DNA of 64,000 bases from assembly GCA_008032955.1 (NCBI GenBank), contig CP032046.1, positions 186,001 through 250,000 of the forward strand. The letters run 5' to 3'. The translations under genes were made by a program, and so were the position numbers. Origin of the DNA: Helicobacter pylori (GTDB lineage: Bacteria > Campylobacterota > Campylobacteria > Campylobacterales > Helicobacteraceae). Shown here one piece after another: positions 58,241-64,000 of this stretch (positions are counted from its first letter, which is position 1; each line of letters opens with the position of its first letter). The notes beneath the pieces are model-generated. The model was not told the origin of the DNA, did no database searches, and saw nothing but the letters and a program-made list of their open reading frames with translations.

Positions 58241-59087
58241 AAAAATAAGAAATCTCATTTTATGCTTTGGTTTTATTTTAAGCTTGCACGCTGAAGAGAA
58301 TATCGCCAAAGAAAACATGACCGAAACGAACACGACTGAAGAAAACACCCCTAAAGACGCTCCCATTCTTTTGGAAGAAAAACGCGCCCAAACGCTAGAG
58401 TTTGAAGAAAACAAGGAAGTTAAAAAGAATATTGATGAAAAAAGCCTGCTTGAAGAAATCCATAAGAAAAAACGCCAGCTTTACATGCTTAAAGGGGAAT
58501 TGCATGAAAAGAATGAATCTCTCTTATTCCAACAAATGGCTAAAAATAAGAGCGGTTTTTTTATAGGCGTAATCCTTGGCGATATAGGGGTTAGCGCTCA
58601 TTCTTATGAGAAGTTTGAACCTTTAAGCAATATTCAAGCTTCTCCTTTGTTGTATGGCTTAAGGAGCGGGTATCAAAAGTATTTTGCTAACGGGATTAGT
58701 GCCTTACGCTTTTATGGGGAATATTTAGGGGGGGCGATGAAAGGGTTCAAAAGCGATTCTTTGGCTTCTTATCAAACCGCAAGCTTGAATATTGATCTAT
58801 TGATGGATAAGCCTATTGACAAAGAAAAAAGGTTTGCGTTAGGGATATTTGGAGGCATTGGAGTGGGGTGGAATGGGATGTATCAAAATTTAAAAGAGAT
58901 TAGAGGGTATTCACAGCCCAACGCCTTTGGGTTGGTGTTAAATTTAGGGGTGAGCATGACGCTCAACCTCAAACACCGCTTTGAATTAGCCCTAAAAATG
59001 CCTCCCTTAAAAGAAACTTCGCAAACCTTTTTATATTATTTTAAAAGCACTAATATTTATTATATTAGTTACAACTATTTATTGTAA
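58230..59087 (+). CDS. Helicobacter outer membrane protein, paralogue 2 of 3
   Basis: A 285-aa protein from ATG 58230 (a TTG at 58218 in frame is an alternative). A signal peptide (MCSKKIRNLILCFGFILSLHA-EEN) is followed by an acidic low-complexity stretch (NMTETNTTEENTPKDAP) and a coiled coil (about 60-105), then the shared beta-barrel module: KSGFFIGVILGDIGVS, YGLRSGYQKYFANGIS, GIFGGIGVGWNG, ending SYNYLL. It differs from paralogue 1 by the added coiled coil. Function unknown. Confidence 0.8.
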   Translation: MCSKKIRNLILCFGFILSLHAEENIAKENMTETNTTEENTPKDAPILLEEKRAQTLEFEENKEVKKNIDEKSLLEEIHKKKRQLYMLKGELHEKNESLLFQQMAKNKSGFFIGVILGDIGVSAHSYEKFEPLSNIQASPLLYGLRSGYQKYFANGISALRFYGEYLGGAMKGFKSDSLASYQTASLNIDLLMDKPIDKEKRFALGIFGGIGVGWNGMYQNLKEIRGYSQPNAFGLVLNLGVSMTLNLKHRFELALKMPPLKETSQTFLYYFKSTNIYYISYNYLL

Positions 59088-59098
59088 AGGCTCAAGGG

Positions 59099-60040
59099 TT
59101 GAAACTCAAATACTGGTTAGTTTATCTGGCGTTCATTATAGGACTTCAAGCGACAGATTATGACAATTTAGAAGAAGAAAACCAACAATTAGACGAAAAA
59201 ATAAACCATTTAAAGCAACAGCTCACCGAAAAAGGGGTTTCGCCCAAAGAGATGGATAAGGATAAGTTTGAAGAGGAATATTTAGAGCGAACTTACCCAA
59301 AGATTTCTTCAAAGAAAAGAAAAAAATTGCTCAAATCTTTTTCCATAGCCGATGATAAGAGCGGGGTTTTTTTGGGGGGTGGGTATGCTTATGGGGGATT
59401 TAATCTTTCTTATCAAGGGGAGATGCTAGACAGATATGGCGCGAATGCCTCTAGCGCGTTTAAAAACAATATCAATATTAACGCTCCTGTTTCTATGATT
59501 AGCGTTAAATTCGGGTATCAAAAATACTTTGTGCCTTATTTTGGGACACGATTTTATGGGGATTTATTGCTTGGGGGAGGGGTGTTAAAAGAGGATGCAA
59601 GCAAGCAATCTGTAGGCTCATTTATTTATGTTTTAGGGGCTATGAATACGGATTTGTTGTTTGATATGCCTTTAGATTTTAAAACTAAAAAGCATTTTTT
59701 AGGCGTTTATGCGGGTTTTGGGATAGGGCTTATGCTCTATCAAGACAGGCCTAATCAAAACGGGAGGAATTTAGTAGTGGGGGGCTATTCAAGCCCTAAT
59801 TTTTTATGGAAATCTTTGATTGAAGTGGATTACACTTTTAATGTGGGCGTGAGTTTAACGCTTTATAGGAAACACCGCTTAGAGATTGGCACTAAATTAC
59901 CGATTAGCTATTTGAGGATGGGAGTAGAAGAGGGAGCGCTCTATCAAAATAAAGAAGATGATGAGCGTTTGTTGATTTCGGCTAACAACCAGTTCAAGCG
60001 ATCTAGTTTTTTATTAGTGAATTATGCGTTCATTTTTTAA
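59099..60040 (+). CDS. Helicobacter outer membrane protein, paralogue 3 of 3
   Basis: A 313-aa protein from TTG 59099. Signal peptide YWLVYLAFIIGLQA-TDY, then a coiled-coil segment (LEEENQQLDEKINHLKQQL) and the shared module DKSGVFLGGGYAYGGFN, VKFGYQKYFVPYFGTRFYG, GVYAGFGIGLMLY, NVGVSLTLYRKHRLEIG, ending VNYAFIF. The C-terminal Phe and strand pattern indicate outer membrane insertion. Closest in layout to paralogue 2. Confidence 0.8.
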   Translation: MKLKYWLVYLAFIIGLQATDYDNLEEENQQLDEKINHLKQQLTEKGVSPKEMDKDKFEEEYLERTYPKISSKKRKKLLKSFSIADDKSGVFLGGGYAYGGFNLSYQGEMLDRYGANASSAFKNNININAPVSMISVKFGYQKYFVPYFGTRFYGDLLLGGGVLKEDASKQSVGSFIYVLGAMNTDLLFDMPLDFKTKKHFLGVYAGFGIGLMLYQDRPNQNGRNLVVGGYSSPNFLWKSLIEVDYTFNVGVSLTLYRKHRLEIGTKLPISYLRMGVEEGALYQNKEDDERLLISANNQFKRSSFLLVNYAFIF

Positions 60041-60043
60041 GGC

Positions 60044-61372
60044 TTGATTTTGGAGTTAAGGTTTAAAATTTTAGCGTTAGTCGTTTTGATTTTAGGGGGT
60101 TATTTGATTTTTAACGCTTTAATCACAAAAACCAAAGCTTTAAGTTTTAGTTTGAATAGCGAAGAGGATGCGCTCAATAACAATGATGAAACGCTTTTTT
60201 GGGATTTAAAAAAGCCCATTAAGATTAAAATAGTAGCCCCAAAGGGCATCAAACGCTATAAATTAAAAGTAACCACACAAGACAATTTGATCTTATATGA
60301 AAAAGAAAGTCTGGTATTGGATAAACCCAAGTCTTTAGAAGTGCCTTTGATCAAGCCTGAAATCATGGGGCTAGAAGACAAGTGCCTTTGGTATGAAATT
60401 AAAGCTAATGATTGGAGTTATGCTAATTTTTTCAATGGCAATAAAGCGTCTTTCAAACAAGAAGTGTGCATTGATACGATAAAACCCTCAATCGTTATTT
60501 TATCTCGTTCCCCAAGCATCGCTTATGGGGGGAGCGCGGTAGTTGTCTTTGAAGCTTTGGATAAGAATTTGTCTCAAGCGTTTGTGCGCGTCAAAAAAAA
60601 GGATTTTGAAGCTTTCAGGCTTTTAGAATTCAAACAGCGTAATGTTTTTATCGCTCTAGTGCCTTGGCCTTATAAAAATAAGGATTTTAAGGCGTTCATT
60701 GTCGCTAAAGATAAAGCCTATAACTCTAATACCGCCCTTTTATTGTTCAAGCGAAAAATCCATCGTTTGAGGGAAAAAGATATAGACTTAAGCGCCTTAA
60801 AAGATAAGATTGCAAAGCAAGAAAAATTTCAAAATCACACTGAGCAAACTTTATTAGAAATATTTTCTAACGCGCGCTTAAAAGATTTAGAAAAAATCCA
60901 AAAAATCGCTTTAGAGCAAGGGGATTTTTATAAGGATTTTTCTCATTTTCAAGCGCTAAAACCCTTGAATGGGCCTTTTAAAATGGTAAGCAATTTTTTA
61001 GAAAATCGGCGGTTTTTAAAGGACAATCAGGTGTTGTTTAAATTCTTGCATTTAGGAGTGGATTTGATACCCAGTAAGGATTTATCTTTAGCGTTTGATC
61101 CATCTATGAAGAGGGTTTTTAAGGGGGAGTTGGATTTTTATGGTAATAGTTTAATCAATTGCTATGGGCTGGGTTTGTGCGTTTTTTTGGCGCATTTAAA
61201 AGATGATGAAAGCGTGGGGAGTAGTGGTTTGAAATTAGGGATCGGATTGCATTTAGGGATGCTTTTGCAAGGAGTTTTTGTCCGGCCCAATGAATGGCTT
61301 AATGAACAATGGATAAAAACCAATATCATTGCCCCCATAGAGCAAGCCAAACGGCTTTTAATGAAAGGATAG
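60044..61372 (+). CDS. M23/LytM-type envelope protein, catalytic His apparently lost
   Basis: A 442-aa protein with an N-terminal membrane anchor ([18 protein letters not shown]) and a long periplasmic part. The C-terminal LytM domain keeps HLGVD (first zinc ligands H and D, about 341-345), LAHL and [19 protein letters not shown]. Catalytically active members of this lineage have H-L-H-L-G at the last motif; here it reads G-L-H-L-G, so the base histidine is Gly while the zinc His remains. It may be a non-catalytic regulator of an amidase or endopeptidase, as with E. coli EnvC. Starts TTG 60044, 3 nt after paralogue 3, and precedes minC by 2 nt. Confidence 0.75.
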   Translation: MILELRFKILALVVLILGGYLIFNALITKTKALSFSLNSEEDALNNNDETLFWDLKKPIKIKIVAPKGIKRYKLKVTTQDNLILYEKESLVLDKPKSLEVPLIKPEIMGLEDKCLWYEIKANDWSYANFFNGNKASFKQEVCIDTIKPSIVILSRSPSIAYGGSAVVVFEALDKNLSQAFVRVKKKDFEAFRLLEFKQRNVFIALVPWPYKNKDFKAFIVAKDKAYNSNTALLLFKRKIHRLREKDIDLSALKDKIAKQEKFQNHTEQTLLEIFSNARLKDLEKIQKIALEQGDFYKDFSHFQALKPLNGPFKMVSNFLENRRFLKDNQVLFKFLHLGVDLIPSKDLSLAFDPSMKRVFKGELDFYGNSLINCYGLGLCVFLAHLKDDESVGSSGLKLGIGLHLGMLLQGVFVRPNEWLNEQWIKTNIIAPIEQAKRLLMKG

Positions 61373-61374
61373 TC

Positions 61375-61959
61375 ATGTTAAAAACGAATCAAAAAAATGT
61401 GCATGCGTTTGAAATTGAAAAGCAAGAGCCTGAGGCGGTCATGGAATTTTTAGAAAAAAACCATGCCCTTTTGCAATATTTTCTCATTATATTTAAATAC
61501 GATATTGAACCAGAAGTCAAAGCCATTTTGCACAAACACCAGCTTTTGTTTTTAGAAACGAATCGCGCTTTAAACGGGCGCTATATCAAAACCACAGAAA
61601 AAGACGCTAACCTTTTAAAGCAAAATAACCCTAATGCGATAGAACCCAAAACAACGATTTATGAGCGTAATATCAGGAGCGGGGAAGAGATTTATAGCGC
61701 TAACCACCTTATTTTTTTGGGTAATATCCACAACGGGGCGAAGATCATTTCAGAAGGTTCTGTGTCAGTTTATGGGGTTTGCGAAGGGGCGATTGTGTGC
61801 TTTGGAGAGTATTTGATCTTAAAAGAAGTCAAGAGCGCTCAAATCGTTTTTCAAAATCAAATTTTGTCTCTAAAAGAGGTTGAACGGCTTTTAGTAAATA
61901 AAAATATTAAAATAATCACTAAAAATGACGATATACTAGACATAAAGGAAGTATTATGA
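61375..61959 (+). CDS. minC: MinC, septum formation inhibitor
   Basis: A 194-aa protein. The C-terminal MinD-binding beta-helix is clear: [40 protein letters not shown] (GxG pattern), then [17 protein letters not shown]. The N-terminal FtsZ-inhibiting domain is short and weakly conserved, as usual for this group. ATG 61375 (AAAGGATAGTC upstream). It lies between an M23-like envelope gene and lpxC, remote from minDE at 3889-4924. Overlaps lpxC by 4 nt. Confidence 0.9.
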   Translation: MLKTNQKNVHAFEIEKQEPEAVMEFLEKNHALLQYFLIIFKYDIEPEVKAILHKHQLLFLETNRALNGRYIKTTEKDANLLKQNNPNAIEPKTTIYERNIRSGEEIYSANHLIFLGNIHNGAKIISEGSVSVYGVCEGAIVCFGEYLILKEVKSAQIVFQNQILSLKEVERLLVNKNIKIITKNDDILDIKEVL

Positions 61960-62843
61960 AACAAACAACCATTAACCACTCTGTAGAATTAGTAGGGATA
62001 GGTCTACACAAGGGCGTTCCTGTGAAGCTTGTTTTAGATCCATTAGAAGAAAATCAAGGCATCGTTTTTTACCGCTCTGATTTAGGCGTGAAGCTCCCCT
62101 TAAAACCTGAAAACATCGTGGATACCAAAATGGCAACCGTGTTGGGTAAGGATAACGCTAGGATTTCTACGATTGAGCATTTGCTTTCAGCTATCCATGC
62201 GTATGGTATTGACAATCTTAAAATCTCTGTGGATAACGAAGAGATCCCTATCATGGATGGGAGTGCTTTGACTTATTGCATGCTTTTAGATGAAGCGGGG
62301 ATTAAAGAGTTAGACGCTCCTAAAAAGGTGATGGAAATCAAGCGAGCCGTTGAGGTTAGAGAAGGCGATAAATTTGTTAAAATTGAGCCAGACAGCCAAC
62401 TTTCTTTGAATTTCACGATTGATTTTAACCATCCGGTTATCGCTAAGCAAGCCCATCATTTCATCTTTAGTAAAACCGCTTACAAAGAGCAAGTCGCTAA
62501 AGCCCGCACCTTTGGGTTTTTGCAAGAAGTGAATTACTTGCGATCCATTGGTTTGGCTAAAGGGGGGAGCTTGAATAATTGTATCGTGCTGGATGAAAAC
62601 AGCATCTTGAATAAAGAGGGTTTGAGATGCGAAAAGGAATTCGTGTGCCACAAGATTTTAGACGCTATGGGGGATCTAATGGTTTTAGGCATGCCTGTGA
62701 TGGGCAAATACACTTCTTTTTCAGGTAGCCACAAGCTCAATTCCATGCTGGTTAAAGCCATTTTAGCAGACGCTAAAAATTACGAAGTTTTGATCGCTAC
62801 AGATCCGGCTAAAGAATTTGCGTTGCAAAAGGCTTTCGCTTAA
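61956..62843 (+). CDS. lpxC: LpxC, UDP-3-O-acyl-GlcNAc deacetylase
   Basis: A 295-aa zinc deacetylase committing to lipid A synthesis. Zinc ligands: H75 in [10 protein letters not shown] and the later [11 protein letters not shown] (H and D), with catalytic FSGSHKLNS around His near residue 262. EIPIMDGSA and [27 protein letters not shown] (split over two lines in the gene) are also conserved. Length normal. Overlaps the minC stop. Confidence 0.96.
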   Translation: MKQTTINHSVELVGIGLHKGVPVKLVLDPLEENQGIVFYRSDLGVKLPLKPENIVDTKMATVLGKDNARISTIEHLLSAIHAYGIDNLKISVDNEEIPIMDGSALTYCMLLDEAGIKELDAPKKVMEIKRAVEVREGDKFVKIEPDSQLSLNFTIDFNHPVIAKQAHHFIFSKTAYKEQVAKARTFGFLQEVNYLRSIGLAKGGSLNNCIVLDENSILNKEGLRCEKEFVCHKILDAMGDLMVLGMPVMGKYTSFSGSHKLNSMLVKAILADAKNYEVLIATDPAKEFALQKAFA

Positions 62844-62864
62844 TCCTAAATTAGGGTTTATTTT

Positions 62865-63338
62865 TTGGAATTGGATTTAGTGCTTATCTCTTTAGGCGAG
62901 AGAGTCTCGCTTGGGGTGTATCAAAACAATTTTTTATGCACTTCTTACACTTCCAAATCAAAAACAAGCGAAGCTTTAGTGGAAGTTTTTTCACAATTAT
63001 TCAAAGATTTTAAAAACCCTACTTTACCGGCGATTAAGGGAGTTTATTACGCTAAAGGGCCAGGGAGTTTCACTAGCTTAAAACTCACGCATGTTTTCTT
63101 ACACACTTTGGCTTTAATCCATGACTTTGAACTCTATTCCACCACAGGCTTTGATTTTAACGACAACACGCCCATTTTGGCGTATGCCAATAAATACTTT
63201 GTTTCAAAAGAAACAGAAAGCTTGACCGATTTTAAAGATTTGAAAATTGCGCCAAAAGATTTCAAGTTGCCCTCTTTTTTAGAGAAAGACAAATTCACCC
63301 AATTGAACACGCCGTTTTACATTTTACCTCCTATTTAG
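62865..63338 (+). CDS. tsaB: TsaB-like protein (t6A tRNA modification), short form
   Basis: A 157-aa protein. KGVYYAKGPGSFTSLKLTHVF (about 59-79) is the TsaB/Gcp-family GPGSFTGLR-like motif. TsaB partners TsaD and TsaE in N6-threonylcarbamoyladenosine synthesis. It is shorter than E. coli TsaB (about 230 aa), lacking most of the C-terminal half, a pattern that I recall as normal in epsilonproteobacteria. TTG start at 62865; it precedes thrB by 53 nt. Confidence 0.8.
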   Translation: MELDLVLISLGERVSLGVYQNNFLCTSYTSKSKTSEALVEVFSQLFKDFKNPTLPAIKGVYYAKGPGSFTSLKLTHVFLHTLALIHDFELYSTTGFDFNDNTPILAYANKYFVSKETESLTDFKDLKIAPKDFKLPSFLEKDKFTQLNTPFYILPPI

Positions 63339-63340
63339 TG

Positions 63341-63346
63341 TATAAT
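63341..63346 (+). promoter_or_regulatory. -10 box of thrB
   Basis: TATAAT 45 nt before the TTG start of thrB, preceded by TAGTG. Confidence 0.6.
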
Positions 63347-63391
63347 GCTAGTTTTAAAAATGAAAGGGTATCAACAATAGGGGTTTAAAAT

Positions 63392-64000
63392 TTGGTAGTG
63401 AGTGTTCCTGCAACGAGTGCGAATTTAGGCCCCGGTTTTGATTGCTTGGGTTTGAGTTTGAATTTACGCAATCGTTTTTTTATTGAGCCTAGCAGTTTTC
63501 ATGCGGTGAAATTGGTTGGGGAGGGTGAGGGGATTCCTAAATTTTTAACCAACAATATTTTCACTAAAGTGTTTTATGAGATTTTAAAAAAGCATGGGAA
63601 TGACGGATCGTTTAAATTTTTATTGCATAATAAAGTCCCTATTACAAGGGGCATGGGGTCTAGCTCGGCAATGATTGTGGGGGCGGTCGCTTCAGCGTTT
63701 GCGTTTTTAGGGTTTCCTTTTGATAGAGAAAACATTGTCAATGCCGCTTTAATTTATGAAAACCACCCGGATAATATCACCCCGGCGGTGTTTGGGGGGT
63801 ATAATGCGGCGTTTGTGGAAAAAAAGAAAGTGATAAGTTTAAAAACCAAAATCCCTTCTTTTTTAAAAGCGGTGATGGTGATCCCTAATAGGGCCATTTC
63901 TACCAAGCAATCGCGCCACCTCTTGCCCAAGCGTTACAGCGTGCAAGAAAGCGTGTTTAACCTTTCGCATGCGAGTTTGATGACGATGGCGATTGCACAA
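63392..64000 (+). CDS. thrB: ThrB, homoserine kinase (5' part only)
   Basis: 203 codons remain open to the window end. GHMP kinase: VVSVPATSANLGPGFDCLGL at residues 2-21 and the ATP loop PITRGMGSSSAMIVGAV (about 88-104) are intact; HPDNITPAVFGG follows. TTG 63392 is the start. Phosphorylates homoserine for threonine synthesis. A C-terminal 90 residues or so lie outside. Confidence 0.93.
   Translation, partial: MVVSVPATSANLGPGFDCLGLSLNLRNRFFIEPSSFHAVKLVGEGEGIPKFLTNNIFTKVFYEILKKHGNDGSFKFLLHNKVPITRGMGSSSAMIVGAVASAFAFLGFPFDRENIVNAALIYENHPDNITPAVFGGYNAAFVEKKKVISLKTKIPSFLKAVMVIPNRAISTKQSRHLLPKRYSVQESVFNLSHASLMTMAIAQ

Overview
The window is chromosomal DNA of Helicobacter pylori. Recognisable species-typical genes include pseG/pseH for flagellin glycosylation, an Hcp Sel1-repeat protein, hofB, nixA, the helical-shape carboxypeptidase csd4, copA/copP, the cheY-prmA-ftsH cluster and tandem Helicobacter outer membrane proteins. 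The DNA is AT-rich, genes are densely packed with 4-nt overlaps, and TTG/GTG starts are frequent. Gene order matches the jhp03xx block of strain J99 as I remember it (lepA region next to flgG-kgtP-ftsK) rather than strain 26695; this is from memory and was not computed.

Layout. 1-2623: end of pseG, pseH, then lpxK and nadE on the minus strand. 2708-6132: tRNA-Arg, ilvC, minD-minE-dprA-ruvX. 6191-7798: an Hcp protein and two small genes. 7886-11942 (minus): RluA-type pseudouridine synthase, recJ, pyrG. 12197-20080 (plus): a PAP2-like membrane protein, then fliF-fliG-fliH-dxs-lepA. 20096-21540: an accessory patch with a DUF3883 nuclease-like gene and decayed remnants. 21770-33117 (minus): FlgG paralogue, kgtP, ftsK, addB, tkt, ribF, tlyA and a lipoprotein. 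33184-40699 (plus): pyrB, hofB, msbA, a lipoprotein, a membrane-anchored Mrr-like nuclease and a two-gene ATPase/TOPRIM module. 40757-44217: nixA behind a NikR-like site, a FliS co-chaperone gene (minus), csd4 and a broken gene. 44400-51054 (minus): copP, copA, pssA, a small ORF, ftsH, prmA, cheY. 51344-52035: an outer membrane protein and tRNA-Ser. 52078-57370 (minus): two small genes, rsmG, queA, tatC, tatB, ruvB, panB. 57518-64000 (plus): three tandem outer membrane paralogues, an M23-like protein, minC, lpxC, tsaB and the start of thrB.

The most important property for any reader of this annotation is that many otherwise intact genes, several of them essential (lpxK, minD, ftsK twice, also recJ, addB, an Hcp gene and a small gene at 52078-52484), are each broken by exactly one missing base next to a short mononucleotide run. 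In every case restoring one base gives a family-length protein. This points to homopolymer sequencing errors more than to biology. By contrast, the gene at 43792-44217 carries a 10-bp tandem duplication that looks like a genuine mutation.

The best candidate for an unusual system is the gene pair at 38868-40699. An OLD/AriA-like ABC-type ATPase overlaps a DUF3226 TOPRIM-fold protein, an architecture shared with PARIS/OLD-type anti-phage modules. It sits next to a membrane-tethered Mrr-like nuclease.
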